Positions 42,534 through 52,502 of a stretch of 64,000 bases of DNA are shown here, piece after piece. The DNA is from Thermodesulforhabdaceae bacterium (lineage in GTDB: Bacteria; Desulfobacterota; Syntrophobacteria; Syntrophobacterales; Thermodesulforhabdaceae). The translations under genes and the position numbers were made by a program. The stretch covers positions 1 through 64,000 of the forward strand of contig JBBFKT010000001.1 of the NCBI GenBank assembly GCA_037482015.1, written 5' to 3'. The notes under the pieces were generated by a model. It ran no database searches. It was not told the DNA's origin and saw only the letters and a list, made by a program, of their open reading frames with translations. How positions within the stretch are numbered: position 1 is the stretch's first letter; each line of letters opens with the position of its first letter.

Positions 42534-43133
42534 TTAGAAATTCATTATTCGCTCCGGGGCGTTTGTTCCGCTTTTTTTAAGCCATCTTGCATCAAAATAG
42601 TGTTCAATATCGCAAACCATAATGAGTATATCTACATTATTGCCTCTAAGGTCTTTTACAAGCCCCTCAACGACAGCTTTGCAACGAAATCCGGCATTTT
42701 TGAAAGCCTTGACCGCTGCTACTGAATCAAGAGGAACTTCTGCCCAGAGCTTTTCAAGTCCAAGTTCGGCACCAAGTTCCACCAGTTCGTTGAGGATAGC
42801 CGTTGCTACTCCCTGTCCGTGATAGGCCGGATCGACAACGATTCTTACCTGACCAATGTGCCGCTTCCATCCGTAAGGTATCCTGTGAAGCGTAACATCC
42901 GCAACAATCCTATCTCCATCAAGAGCGATAATAGGTAAAACTCGGTCATAATTGAGATGTTCAGCCCATTCTTTAACAATCTGCGGGTCTTTTACATTAT
43001 GTCTAATGAACATCAGAAGTTCGTCTGGAAGCCTTGAAAAAAACTCAAACAGCCCCTTCTCGTCTTCTTTAACCATAGGTCGAATGATCAGCTTTTTTCC
43101 TGTCCTTGTAACGATTTCCTTCGATCCAAACAT
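42534..43133 (-). CDS. GNAT-family N-acetyltransferase
   Basis: About 199 residues with the acetyl-CoA-binding GNAT motif VDPAYHGQGVATAILNELV and the beta-strand/helix order of the family; the end (about 170-199) is an extra tail. I prefer the ATG at 43133, ten bases after GAGGAGG; an ATG at 43142 is too close to that site. The substrate is unknown. It is the last gene of the minus-strand run with the helicase and phosphoesterase genes. Confidence 0.88.
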   Translation of the reverse strand: MFGSKEIVTRTGKKLIIRPMVKEDEKGLFEFFSRLPDELLMFIRHNVKDPQIVKEWAEHLNYDRVLPIIALDGDRIVADVTLHRIPYGWKRHIGQVRIVVDPAYHGQGVATAILNELVELGAELGLEKLWAEVPLDSVAAVKAFKNAGFRCKAVVEGLVKDLRGNNVDILIMVCDIEHYFDARWLKKSGTNAPERIMNF

Positions 43134-43213
43134 ACGCCCCATTCCTCCTCATTATATATTTTTGATTATTCCCTAATCCCCAATCCCTAACACTAACTAT
43201 TCCTCAAATTCTG

Positions 43214-43960
43214 TTAAATTCCCTCTGCCAGTCGCAGAGCCAAAAACTCCGGCAGTTGAGCTTTTAAGATCTTTTCCTGAGCCTTGTGAATATCATATGG
43301 AACAGACCTAAAAATGATCTTTCGATCCGAAAAATCAAAAATAAGATAATGGGCTCGGTTGTCTCGCTGCCGAGGTTGTCCTACACTACCAGGGTTTACC
43401 AGATATATCCCGTCTTCCTTGAGCGTCACTATATCCGATTCTATTGGTATGCTTCTTACTTTTCCAACTCTGTCCCTGTGCCAGAGTCTTCTTAAGTGAG
43501 TGTGTCCGAAAAAGGCTATGCGCACAGAAACGAGTTGTTTCATGATGTAGTTGAAAGCTCGTTTGGCTTGGTAGATGTTCATAATGTAAGTGTTCACGTT
43601 TTCCGGCGATCCGTGGAAGAAGGCTATTTCTCCCTCCAGAATAAGACAAAAGGGAAGTCGTTCCAAATATTTTCTTGAACTGTCATCGATCTGGGATCTA
43701 GTAAAAAGAATCGCCTGATAGGCAAGAATGTTAAAACCTTCCGACATGGCAAGATCTAGCGCTGCAAGATCATGATTTCCATGCACACCCTGCATTCCTT
43801 CCTGTCTTGCCAGATCGATACATTCTCGAGGATTGGCATTATACCCTACAAGATCCCCCAGATGAATAATGCGATCCACACGCCAGGTGCTGATATCTCT
43901 CAGCACGGCTTCAAAGGCCTCAATATTAGAATGAATATCTGAAATAATTGCCCATTTCAT
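43214..43960 (-). CDS. Metallophosphoesterase (calcineurin-like)
   Basis: The 248-residue protein has the five phosphoesterase motifs: ISDIHSN, HLGDLVGYN, VHGNHD, GHTHLRR and NPGSVGQPR, plus AFFHGSP. It resembles the DUF-type bacterial phosphodiesterases acting on small phosphoesters. The start lies 3 bases after the helicase stop, so the two genes are cotranscribed; a shared role in nucleic-acid turnover is possible but not shown. Confidence 0.9.
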   Translation of the reverse strand: MKWAIISDIHSNIEAFEAVLRDISTWRVDRIIHLGDLVGYNANPRECIDLARQEGMQGVHGNHDLAALDLAMSEGFNILAYQAILFTRSQIDDSSRKYLERLPFCLILEGEIAFFHGSPENVNTYIMNIYQAKRAFNYIMKQLVSVRIAFFGHTHLRRLWHRDRVGKVRSIPIESDIVTLKEDGIYLVNPGSVGQPRQRDNRAHYLIFDFSDRKIIFRSVPYDIHKAQEKILKAQLPEFLALRLAEGI

Positions 43961-43963
43961 TTT

Positions 43964-46645
43964 TTATAGCACCGTAATGACCGGTTCTTTCATTATGGCA
44001 AGACGTGCTGCCCTTGCTGATTCGGCGAGAGTTGGGTGAGTGCTGTAAAGAGATTCAATCTGGTTGAGATGGTCAGCAGTTCGGACAATGAGCATTACCA
44101 GGTCGCCTTCATCCATGCCCGTGACGTCTCTCGCAAGTTCCCACGGTTCCCCTTTCGCCCACAGGTAAAGAGTAACCACAGTCCAGAAGGGAAGAGGAGG
44201 CGTCGAAAACCCCCAACTCTGAAGCCGCATCCTTATGCCCTGAAGCCCTCTTAGTAACGTGAAGTAACGTTCGTAAAGTTCGGGATACCGATAGGCAAGT
44301 GATGTGAGTTCCATGTCCTGCCCGCGGTCTCTATCCATAACAAAAGGTGCAATTAGAGCTGCTAGAAGAGCAGGGTCATCTTCAGGGAAAAGCCCCAGCC
44401 GGATCCCTTCGGATATGAGAAGAGGCTGATCAAGTCTCAGTTTCGATGCCCAGAGCCCATCCGCAGTAAGAGATCCCCTCTCATCCACGTAACCTTCTTG
44501 AAGTAAAAATCGGAAATAATATTGAAAGGATCTCCATAGCTGCTCCTGAACAGAGGCGATCCTTCCAGCAAGAGATTCACACCTGTGCATAATTCTCGTG
44601 AAAGGATGATCTGTTTCTTTAATGCAAGGCCCATATAAAGTACATCCAGAACAGGGCATCTTATCTCGAAGCTCCATAAGTGCGCGAATCTCTTTCTCCG
44701 CAGCATCAAAGGGATTTTCGAAAAGTTCTCCGGATGATCCCAAGGATTTGTTCAGAGAAAGATTCTGTATGATTTCTTCCCACTTTTCTTTTTCGGTTGG
44801 TTCTGGAAGTTGATCAATATGGTGATGCAGGTATGCTATGCTAGAAAACTTGATCCTCGAAATCTTTACAATGTTTTTACGAGTTTTCAAGGGCAGAGTA
44901 AGCCTAATAGCTTTAACCTGTTTATCATCTAGCCTTGGTCTTTCAACAAGCACATAAGGCACCTTTTGCCTGGTTGTAAAAATTCTTCCTCGCACAAGAA
45001 GATGTTGCATAGCGGTTGGAACGGCTTTTTTGGATTTTGATGCTCTAAGGTGGGAAATTCGAGCGGAAAGTTGTTTGTGTTGACGCCTTATGTCCACAAA
45101 ATTTAAGCCCGCCTTGCAGGCCATATCTTCTGACCATTCTGAAATTTCCTTTTCTACTCGCTGACGAAGCTTTTTGACCTTGGGTTTTTCTTCAGAGACA
45201 TGCTGAAATGTGGCAAGCGATAGCGCAAAGAGATCTCTTATGTCTTCTGGCTTGTGAGAAAGAAGCAGGTTAAGCACCATAGAAAAATTTACTCTGACCT
45301 TGCTTTCTATAGGCTCCGGTGGACTTCCCAGCAAATCATGAATATAACGCGGATCCTGATAAGGTCCTGGAACAACAAGCACAAAACCGGCTTCATCCAT
45401 CCCTCGTCGCCCGGCTCGACCAGTCATCTGATGAAGTTCCGTAGCCGTAAGCGCCACAAACTCATGACCATTGAATCGATCGCTTTGAGTTATCACCACC
45501 GTTCGAGCAGGAAAGTTCACGCCGGCGGCTACTGTAGATGTGGAAAAGATAGCTTCCAGGTATCCGCCCTGCATGAGCTTCTCAAGAAGTATTTTCCACT
45601 GGGGAAGCTGTCCACCGTGGTGAGCCCCTACTCGAGAAGCTCTGAGAATTTCCAGATGCTTGTGATCCCTTAGGTAGGGATATTTATCTAGTAATTCCTC
45701 CAGAACTTCCTCAAACTCTTCCCGACTCGTGCTGAGACTCGTTTCATAAACCGGAGGACAAAGTGAAATGGCTTTCTCGCAGTCCGCTCTGGATTTGAGG
45801 AAAAATATCGCCGGCAGAAGGTTTGCCTTGCGAAGAGCTTCCATAATGTGAGGAATGTCTGGAAAGTGAGTCCTTTCAAAATTCTTCGGCTTTATTGTAT
45901 CGATCTTTTCGAAAAATCCCTTATTGGTTGCAAGAGGCACGAGTTCCCCTTCGGGGAACAAAAAGAGAGGATAAAGAGGCACAGGGCGCTCATTTGCTGA
46001 AACCCATTTGCAGGGAGTTTTCCGGAGCCAGCCCAACCAGTCGCAAATTTCCTGAGCGTTCTGTATCGTCGCCGATAGAAGCAAAATGCGAACTCGGCTG
46101 GGAAGATATATAAGCACTTCCTCCCAAACCACGCCTCGATCTTCATCTCCCAGATAGTGAGCTTCGTCCATAACTACAAGATCAACATTGAGGTATTCTC
46201 CCTGATGCATTACGTCGTAGAGTTGATTACGGAGAATTTCGGTTGTTCCCACAATAATAGGAGCTTCAGGATTTTCTTTACGATCACCCGTTAGGATTCC
46301 CACATTTTCAGCGCCAAAAATTTCCGAAAATTCGGCATATTTGGAATTTGATAAAGCCTTGAGCGGTGATGCATACCAGGAATAACCACCCTTCGAAAAA
46401 ACCTTTTTTATAGCTTCTATAGCGATATAAGTTTTACCGGCACCCGTTGGAGCCGTAACCAATACATCGTATTTATCTACGAGTGTTATCGCTTCTACTT
46501 GAAAAGGATCCGGCGTAAAGGGGCGTTTTTCCGGCGTGCCTATAAGATCAAGCAACTTCTGAGCCTGTCTGTGGATGGTAAAATTAAACTTTTTTTTTGA
46601 TTCTCTAGGCTTGTGCGATCTTTTAGACCAGCTTAGAGTCTTCAT
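43964..46645 (-). CDS. Ski2-like DEAD/DEAH-box helicase
   Basis: The 893-residue superfamily 2 helicase has motif I VTAPTGAGKT, motif II MDEAHYLGDED, motif III LSATIQNAQEI and motif VI QMTGRAGRRGMDEAG, with the spacing of the Ski2/Mtr4 group rather than of ordinary DEAD-box proteins. The C-terminal half carries a possible metal site (MPCSGCTLYGPC) and a helical domain. Ski2-like enzymes unwind structured RNA or DNA; this bacterial subgroup is poorly studied. It heads a three-gene minus-strand unit. Confidence 0.9.
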   Translation of the reverse strand: MKTLSWSKRSHKPRESKKKFNFTIHRQAQKLLDLIGTPEKRPFTPDPFQVEAITLVDKYDVLVTAPTGAGKTYIAIEAIKKVFSKGGYSWYASPLKALSNSKYAEFSEIFGAENVGILTGDRKENPEAPIIVGTTEILRNQLYDVMHQGEYLNVDLVVMDEAHYLGDEDRGVVWEEVLIYLPSRVRILLLSATIQNAQEICDWLGWLRKTPCKWVSANERPVPLYPLFLFPEGELVPLATNKGFFEKIDTIKPKNFERTHFPDIPHIMEALRKANLLPAIFFLKSRADCEKAISLCPPVYETSLSTSREEFEEVLEELLDKYPYLRDHKHLEILRASRVGAHHGGQLPQWKILLEKLMQGGYLEAIFSTSTVAAGVNFPARTVVITQSDRFNGHEFVALTATELHQMTGRAGRRGMDEAGFVLVVPGPYQDPRYIHDLLGSPPEPIESKVRVNFSMVLNLLLSHKPEDIRDLFALSLATFQHVSEEKPKVKKLRQRVEKEISEWSEDMACKAGLNFVDIRRQHKQLSARISHLRASKSKKAVPTAMQHLLVRGRIFTTRQKVPYVLVERPRLDDKQVKAIRLTLPLKTRKNIVKISRIKFSSIAYLHHHIDQLPEPTEKEKWEEIIQNLSLNKSLGSSGELFENPFDAAEKEIRALMELRDKMPCSGCTLYGPCIKETDHPFTRIMHRCESLAGRIASVQEQLWRSFQYYFRFLLQEGYVDERGSLTADGLWASKLRLDQPLLISEGIRLGLFPEDDPALLAALIAPFVMDRDRGQDMELTSLAYRYPELYERYFTLLRGLQGIRMRLQSWGFSTPPLPFWTVVTLYLWAKGEPWELARDVTGMDEGDLVMLIVRTADHLNQIESLYSTHPTLAESARAARLAIMKEPVITVL

Positions 46646-46742
46646 TAGTGTTTTTTAGTCCTTTCTCTCTATGATGTAGCCCGACAAGGGCTTAACTTAG
46701 AACTGTTATTTCAAGAGATTCATTCCGTCTTAGTAAAATTCG

Positions 46743-46771
46743 TGGACAGAATTTTTCAATCTTTATAGTAT
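46743..46771 (+). promoter_or_regulatory. Possible promoter for the thioesterase gene
   Basis: TGGACA, a 17-base spacer, TAGTAT, 98 bases before the chosen ATG, in the divergent gap with the helicase gene. Confidence 0.45.
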
Positions 46772-46869
46772 AAATTTCCTGCGAAAAAAGAAAGCCTAAG
46801 AAAAAGCGGGAACAGAATAATGTTGGCGAATTGGGATTTTTGGAAGAGACTCAGGGAGACAGAAAATCC

Positions 46870-47331
46870 ATGGAAAAAATGAAGCCTCGATTCTTCGAAC
46901 CAAGTCATCGCACAGTTCTTCGAGTGCCCCTGTATGAGATTGACATAGGAGGTGGAGTTTATCACGGTAATTATTTCCATTTTTTTGAAATAGCTCGTGA
47001 CGATTTTTTCCGCCACATAGGTTTTCCCTACCGACGCCTTATGGACGAATACGGTATGCATCTTACCGTCGCTCAGCTTACCTGCGCCTACTTCAATCCG
47101 CTTAATTACGATGACGTCGTAAATGTTGCCACAGGCATTGAAGAATTGAGAAGCCGAAGCATTGTGGTTATTCAGCGTATAGATCGAGAAAGTCCTGGCG
47201 GTGAAGTCATTCCCTGCGTTCAAGCAATATTTGCTCTGGTCTGCGTAGGGGGAGAGCAACGCAAAGTTTCAACCATTCCTGAGCCGCTACGTAAGGCTAT
47301 TAATTCGTGGCTTGAAAACCCATCTTCCTGA
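46870..47331 (+). CDS. YbgC/4HBT-family acyl-CoA thioesterase
   Basis: About 153 residues forming one hotdog fold. The catalytic region YEIDIGGGVYHGNYFHFFEIARDDFFR parallels the DxxGxxxxxxY...E pattern of YbgC-type thioesterases, with the Asp in YEID. I chose the ATG at 46870 (AGGGAG upstream); an open frame extends to a TTG at 46831 without family support. It is convergent with kdsB and overlaps it by 32 bases. Confidence 0.88.
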   Translation: MEKMKPRFFEPSHRTVLRVPLYEIDIGGGVYHGNYFHFFEIARDDFFRHIGFPYRRLMDEYGMHLTVAQLTCAYFNPLNYDDVVNVATGIEELRSRSIVVIQRIDRESPGGEVIPCVQAIFALVCVGGEQRKVSTIPEPLRKAINSWLENPSS

Positions 47332-48055
47332 CATAATTTTTGAACTGTTCAACATCTTCGGCTGTATCAATGCCGATGGTGTCTTTAGGCGAAGGCACAA
47401 CAAGGATGGAATAACCATGTTCCAGAACCCTTAACTGCTCTAGCTTTTCACATTGCTCCAGTTCTGATTGTGGGATCGCAGTGAATTTCTTTAAAAAGCC
47501 ATAGCGGTAAGCATAAAATCCCTGATGCTTCCAGAAGGACCCTTCTTTCCAACCGTCTCGATTAAAAGGGATAGAAGCGCGAGAAAAATAAAGAGCTCGC
47601 ATATTCTTATCGCAAACAACTTTGACAACATTGGGATTCTGAAAGTCCTCAAAAAAAGATGATCTAAAAGCCAGAGTCGCCATCGATATTTGATGATTTT
47701 TCAGAAGAGCTTCAACCAGTAGATCGACCATCTGGCCGGTAACAAGCGGTTCATCACCCTGAACATTTACGATGATGTCGCTTTCATCACAGCCCAGATT
47801 GAAACAGGCTTCGGCTACTCGATCTGTGCCGCTTTTATGATCGCTTCGAGTAAAAATGACTCTAGCTCCAAACTTTCTGCAGGCTTCTTCGATGCGCCTG
47901 TCATCCGTTGCGACAAATACATCGTCCACAAGTTTTGCTTCCAGAACCCCCTCATAAACCCACTGAATAAGCGGACGTCCGAAGAGGTCGAGAAGCACTT
48001 TCCCGGGAAGTCTTGACGAATCGTATCTACAGGGAATGATTACATATCGCTTCAT
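47300..48055 (-). CDS. kdsB: 3-deoxy-manno-octulosonate cytidylyltransferase
   Basis: The 251-residue enzyme activates KDO as CMP-KDO for the LPS inner core. Family motifs are IPCRYDSSRLPGKVLLDLFGRPLI, VATDDRRI, SGTDRVAEA and VNVQGDEPLV, followed by the C-terminal IDTAEDVE. It confirms an LPS-bearing outer membrane. Other KDO genes (kdsA, kdsD, waaA) are not in the window. Confidence 0.96.
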   Translation of the reverse strand: MKRYVIIPCRYDSSRLPGKVLLDLFGRPLIQWVYEGVLEAKLVDDVFVATDDRRIEEACRKFGARVIFTRSDHKSGTDRVAEACFNLGCDESDIIVNVQGDEPLVTGQMVDLLVEALLKNHQISMATLAFRSSFFEDFQNPNVVKVVCDKNMRALYFSRASIPFNRDGWKEGSFWKHQGFYAYRYGFLKKFTAIPQSELEQCEKLEQLRVLEHGYSILVVPSPKDTIGIDTAEDVEQFKNYVRKMGFQATN

Positions 48056-48106
48056 GTTTGAACTCCCGTGAATGCAAGATAATTTCCAGACAGCCCTGAA
48101 ATAAGC

Positions 48107-48136
48107 TTGTCAACAGAGTCTAAAGTTGACCATAAT
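48107..48136 (+). promoter_or_regulatory. Promoter for leuS
   Basis: TTGTCA, an 18-base spacer, CATAAT, about 70 bases before the leuS ATG; each box has one mismatch to consensus. Confidence 0.5.
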
Positions 48137-48213
48137 ACAGCTTCCCTGGCAAGGGAATTTGGATGACGATTTCTATCGCATTGAATATTGAATAAGGGAG
48201 AAGGGAGTCAAAT

Positions 48214-50727
48214 ATGGAGGTTAAATACCATCCGCACAGGATTGAAGAAAAATGGCAGAAAATCTGGGATGAGCGGAACGTCTTTGCGGTGAAGGCAGAT
48301 GACAGTAAGCCAAAGTTTTATCTTCTTGAAATGTTCCCTTACCCTTCCGGACGCATTCACATGGGACACGTAAGAAACTACACCATTGGCGACGTGGTGG
48401 CTCGATTTCTCCGCATGCAGGGCTATAACGTCCTTCATCCTATGGGTTGGGATGCCTTCGGAATGCCTGCAGAAAACGCCGCTATAAAGGCTCAAACTCA
48501 CCCCGCTAAATGGACCTACGACAACATAGCTTACATGAAAAAACAGCTAAAAAGACTGGGTTTTTCTTACGACTGGTCCAGAGAATTCGCTACCTGTGAT
48601 CCGTCCTATTACCGCTGGGAACAGCTTTTCTTCATAAAAATGTTTGAAAAAGGGCTGGCTTATCGAAGAAAAGCCTACGTTAACTGGTGTGAAAGCTGCC
48701 ATACCGTGCTCGCTAATGAACAGGTGGAAGGTGGAGCCTGCTGGAGATGCGGAACCACCGTTATTCAGAAGGAAATGGAACAGTGGTTCCTGAAGATTAC
48801 CAACTACGCTGACGAACTGCTGGATTATACCTATAAGCTGGATGGCTGGCCCGAACGAGTCCTTGTGATGCAGCGTAACTGGATCGGTAAAAGCTACGGA
48901 AGCGAGATAGACTTTCCTGTGGAAGGCATGGATGGAACGAAGATCACCGTTTTTACGACTCGAGCCGACACGCTTTTTGGAGCCACCTTCATGAGTCTTG
49001 CTCCGGAACATCCTCTCGTGCCCGAACTTTGCCGGAACACTGAACATGAAGCTAAAGTGATGGCTTTTGTTGAGGAAGCCAAAAAAGCAAAAAGAACTGC
49101 TCGCACGGAGGAACTTCTCGAAAAGGAAGGAGTCTTCACAGGGCGCTACTGCATTAATCCCATGACCGGTCATCGCATGCCCATTTATGTAGCTAACTTC
49201 GTTGTGATGGAATACGGCACGGGAGCGGTTATGGCGGTGCCGGCCCACGATCAGCGAGATTTTGAGTTTGCGAAAAAATACGGCTTGCCTCTAAGAGTCG
49301 TCATACGCCCGACCGATTCAGATAGAATTCCCGATCCTTCAGAACTAACTGCCGCTTACGAAGAGGACGGCATTCTTGTCAATTCCGGCTCCTTTGACGG
49401 CTTGACCTCAGAAGAAGCTCGGAAGGCTATCACCGAAGATCTGGCAAAGCGAGGACTTGGACGGTTCAGCGTGCAATACAGACTTCGAGACTGGGGCATA
49501 TCAAGACAGCGCTATTGGGGAGCTCCCATACCCGTAGTTTACTGCGACAGTTGCGGTATCGTCCCTGTCCCGGAAAAGGATCTTCCTGTTGTGTTGCCTC
49601 TTGATCTCGAACTTCTTCCAAACGGTGGATCGCCTCTTCCTGTGACCCCGAGCTTCTACCAGACAAAATGCCCCAAATGCGGCGGATCTGCCAGGCGAGA
49701 AACCGACACAATGGACACCTTCGTTGAATCAAGCTGGTATTTTATTCGATTTGCTTGTGCTCAGGAACATACCAAACCTTTCGATGATGCTATGGTCTCT
49801 TATTGGCTTCCGGTTGATCAATACATCGGTGGAATTGAACATGCAGTGCTCCATCTGCTCTATTCTCGCTTTTTCACTAAGGTGTTAAGAGATCTTGGCT
49901 ACGTTAACCTAGATGAACCCTTTAAGCGGCTTCTGACTCAAGGGATGGTCATAAAAGACGGCGCTAAGATGAGTAAATCCAAGGGGAACGTCGTCGATCC
50001 CGATGATATGGTAAACGCTTACGGCGCCGATACCGTGAGACTTTTCTGTCTTTTCGCCGCTCCGCCAGAAAAAGATCTTGAATGGAGCGATCAGGGAGTG
50101 GAAGGTGCTTACAGGTTTCTTACTCGAGTTTGGCGGCTTGTGGCGGAAAATATCAATGAACTGAAAGCCGCTAGCAAATTCGATGGATCAATCGATCAGC
50201 TGGATGGCGCTCTCCGCAATCTATACCGTAAGACTCATCAAACTATCAAAAAGGTTACGGAAGATATTCGTGATCGCTATCATTTCAACACAGCCATTGC
50301 GGCGATCATGGAGCTTGTGAATACCATCTATCAGACAAAGGATGTTATGGGTTCTTCTGAAAACTCGGATCCCAACTTCTGGCCCGTGATGCGCTACGCC
50401 GTAGAATCTGTTGTCATAATGCTTTCTCCCATTTCGCCACATATTGCTGAAGAACTATGGCGCGAACTGGGTTACTCATCTCTTCTTTTCGATACTTCTT
50501 GGCCCTCGTGGGACGAAAAAGCTCTGGTGGCGGAAGAAGTGCTTATCGTTGTGCAGGTAAATGGCAAGCTGAGAGACAAGATTGTGGTATCGGCTGACGC
50601 CACCGACGAAGAAATAAAAGAACTGGCACTTGCTCGGGAAAAGGTTCAGCAGTTTGTAACTGGTGGCGAAATAAAGAACATCGTCGTAGTGCCAAAGAAG
50701 TTAGTAAACATAGTGGTCAAAAAGTAA
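48214..50727 (+). CDS. leuS: Leucyl-tRNA synthetase
   Basis: The 837-residue class I synthetase has [17 protein letters not shown] (HMGH, 45-60 region), the CP1 editing domain ([35 protein letters not shown]), zinc-type cysteines ([15 protein letters not shown] and CDSCG...CPKCGG), the KMSKSKGN loop and the anticodon-binding C-terminal region. It appears complete. The ATG follows GGGAGAAGGGAG. It precedes lptE and holA, a gene order conserved in many Gram-negatives. Confidence 0.98.
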   Translation: MEVKYHPHRIEEKWQKIWDERNVFAVKADDSKPKFYLLEMFPYPSGRIHMGHVRNYTIGDVVARFLRMQGYNVLHPMGWDAFGMPAENAAIKAQTHPAKWTYDNIAYMKKQLKRLGFSYDWSREFATCDPSYYRWEQLFFIKMFEKGLAYRRKAYVNWCESCHTVLANEQVEGGACWRCGTTVIQKEMEQWFLKITNYADELLDYTYKLDGWPERVLVMQRNWIGKSYGSEIDFPVEGMDGTKITVFTTRADTLFGATFMSLAPEHPLVPELCRNTEHEAKVMAFVEEAKKAKRTARTEELLEKEGVFTGRYCINPMTGHRMPIYVANFVVMEYGTGAVMAVPAHDQRDFEFAKKYGLPLRVVIRPTDSDRIPDPSELTAAYEEDGILVNSGSFDGLTSEEARKAITEDLAKRGLGRFSVQYRLRDWGISRQRYWGAPIPVVYCDSCGIVPVPEKDLPVVLPLDLELLPNGGSPLPVTPSFYQTKCPKCGGSARRETDTMDTFVESSWYFIRFACAQEHTKPFDDAMVSYWLPVDQYIGGIEHAVLHLLYSRFFTKVLRDLGYVNLDEPFKRLLTQGMVIKDGAKMSKSKGNVVDPDDMVNAYGADTVRLFCLFAAPPEKDLEWSDQGVEGAYRFLTRVWRLVAENINELKAASKFDGSIDQLDGALRNLYRKTHQTIKKVTEDIRDRYHFNTAIAAIMELVNTIYQTKDVMGSSENSDPNFWPVMRYAVESVVIMLSPISPHIAEELWRELGYSSLLFDTSWPSWDEKALVAEEVLIVVQVNGKLRDKIVVSADATDEEIKELALAREKVQQFVTGGEIKNIVVVPKKLVNIVVKK

Positions 50728-50749
50728 CCTGGATTTTCAGGCATAACAG

Positions 50750-51274
50750 ATGGAAATGCTCAGAAAATTTATCGTTATACTTTTAGTGGCTATCACTGCG
50801 GGAGGGTGCGGTTACCAAATTGTGGGAACCGAAAAACTTGCCTCTCGTGGTGTTTATGCCGTAGCTGTGCCGGTGTTTGATAACAGAACCACAGAGCCGG
50901 AAGCTGAATTCATATTTACCGAAGCTTTGAGACAGGAATTTCTTAAGCGCGGTGGAGTGAAGCTTACGGATGTAAAAAATGCCGATGTTATTTTTAGGGG
51001 AAAGATCATCAGGCTTGCCGCTACGGATGTTGCTCATAATCGCTTCAACCAGGCGATAGAATCTCGCTTTTTTGTAACGGTTGATGTTCGTTGCGAAGAT
51101 CGCCGCACTGGAAAAATACTGTGGCAGGATAACCAGCTCACCTTTTCGAGATCCTATCCCTATGGAACCACGGCTTTTGACTCTTATCAGGGAAGACGGG
51201 CAGCTCTTGAATACATTGCTCAACAAATCGCCGAGCGAATTTACGATCGTTTCATGGTGGCTTTGCGGCAATAG
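50750..51274 (+). CDS. lptE: LPS-assembly lipoprotein LptE
   Basis: The 174-residue protein has a signal sequence with the lipobox TAGGC (Cys20), then GYQIVGTEKL and the beta-rich LptE fold (VAVPVFDNRTTEPEAE, LTFSRSYPYGTTAFDS). LptE plugs the LptD barrel in the outer membrane for LPS insertion. Its place between leuS and holA is the conserved one. An ATG two codons later (50756) is an alternative start. Confidence 0.92.
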   Translation: MEMLRKFIVILLVAITAGGCGYQIVGTEKLASRGVYAVAVPVFDNRTTEPEAEFIFTEALRQEFLKRGGVKLTDVKNADVIFRGKIIRLAATDVAHNRFNQAIESRFFVTVDVRCEDRRTGKILWQDNQLTFSRSYPYGTTAFDSYQGRRAALEYIAQQIAERIYDRFMVALRQ

Positions 51275-51278
51275 TCAG

Positions 51279-51331
51279 AAAGAGGTTATTGTAGGGTAGC
51301 GGTATGCCGTGCCTTACACAATAACCTCTTT
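51279..51331. repeat. Long hairpin with degenerate REP-type core between lptE and holA
   Basis: The arms AAAGAGGTTATTGT and ACAATAACCTCTTT (51279-51292 and 51318-51331) pair perfectly. The core GTAGGG.AGCGGTA/TGCCGTGCCTTAC is a decayed form of the 28-bp palindrome inside the transposase gene. Starting 4 bases after the lptE stop, it may also act as a terminator or RNA stabiliser. Confidence 0.75.
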
Positions 51332-51350
51332 CTTCCCACGGTAGAAAAGG

Positions 51351-52367
51351 ATGAACGGATCAGGTGAACAGGTCTTTTTGAGAAGCCTTGAGAATGGCGA
51401 GTTCTTTCCGATTTATGTATTCGAAGGAGAGCGGTTTTTTATTGAACAGGGCTGGAAGGATCTCGGGGATGCTCTTGAGCGGGTTTATGGGGTGGGAAGA
51501 GTTTTTCGTAAAAAGATCTCTTTAGCAAACATTGGCGAAGAAGAGCTTGCGAGTTTTTTATACACCTCACCTTTAGGATATTCTGGAAAACTTATTTGGC
51601 TGGACGATCTTCGGGGCATCGGTAAGGAAGTCCTTAAGGTTTTGATGCGATTCTTCGATCGCCCGGCATCTAGAACTTACCTTGTGGTTACTCTGGATGC
51701 GGATTCGAAGACCACAAAAGAACTTATCGACGCTGCCCGCAAAGCCAATTCTCTTTACGTGAAGTTTTCTGCCCCGAAGTCACATCAACTTCCACGCTGG
51801 ATTCAGGCTAGAGCGAAACGCTTTGGGAAGCAGATTTCTCCTGAAGGCGCCCGCTTGATCGCCGAAGTTACAGGTGCCGACTTTTACGCCATTGATTCCG
51901 AACTTGAAAAGCTTGCTGTCGCTGTGGGTAATCGTAAGGTTATAACCGAAGATGATCTGGCACTTTTTCTCTCCGGCGCGAGATTGTCATCTTCTTTTGA
52001 AGTGATGGATCTTCTGGCTTCGGGAAGGCGAGGAGATGCTCTTCTTATGCTTTCGGAACTTCTGGAAAGGGGCGAGCAGCCCATAGCTTTTCTTGGACTT
52101 CTTGCACGTCATGTGCGGCTTTTGTGGCAGGTTAAGTCTGCTGAAAGTTGTGGTAAAAGTCTTGAGGAAATCAAGCTTCTTGTGGGGCTTCCCGAGTTTG
52201 TAGTTTCACGGCTTATGGAGCAGGGCAGGTCTTTTACGGAAACCCAGCTTCGAGAACTCCACAGAGGGCTTTACGAAGCGGATTTGAAGCTTAAGACCAC
52301 GTCTATTCCTCCTCTGCACGTCTTGACCCCAATTCTGGAACGCATGAAAAAGACGGCTTGGAAATGA
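51351..52367 (+). CDS. holA: DNA polymerase III, delta subunit
   Basis: The 338-residue clamp-loader subunit opens the beta clamp. The N-terminal domain (PIYVFEGERFFIEQGW) and the HolA pattern (SPLGYSGKLIWLDDL, RWIQARAKRFGKQISPEGARLIAEVTGAD, DLALFLSGARLSSSFEVMDLL) are clear; the C-terminal collar helices are present. There is no strong ribosome site (AAAAGG abuts the ATG). It is the third gene of the leuS-lptE-holA order. Confidence 0.93.
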   Translation: MNGSGEQVFLRSLENGEFFPIYVFEGERFFIEQGWKDLGDALERVYGVGRVFRKKISLANIGEEELASFLYTSPLGYSGKLIWLDDLRGIGKEVLKVLMRFFDRPASRTYLVVTLDADSKTTKELIDAARKANSLYVKFSAPKSHQLPRWIQARAKRFGKQISPEGARLIAEVTGADFYAIDSELEKLAVAVGNRKVITEDDLALFLSGARLSSSFEVMDLLASGRRGDALLMLSELLERGEQPIAFLGLLARHVRLLWQVKSAESCGKSLEEIKLLVGLPEFVVSRLMEQGRSFTETQLRELHRGLYEADLKLKTTSIPPLHVLTPILERMKKTAWK

Positions 52368-52502
52368 AGGATTCCTGGATGTTGTGGGCAAGTTATACTA
52401 CTTTTTCGGATCTGGCTGCCAATCCCCTTGACAATTTTGTGGGGGAAAGAACAATCTTTAATGGCAATTTACTGAAAAATCAGAGAACGGGGCGGAGTGA
52501 GA

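Noticed and set aside
46756-47259. 167-codon minus-strand open frame opposite the thioesterase
   Set aside because: The plus-strand hotdog thioesterase is well supported; the antisense frame is not.
50783-51271. 162-codon minus-strand open frame opposite lptE
   Set aside because: It mirrors lptE almost exactly, and lptE has a lipobox and conserved gene order; the antisense protein has no family features.
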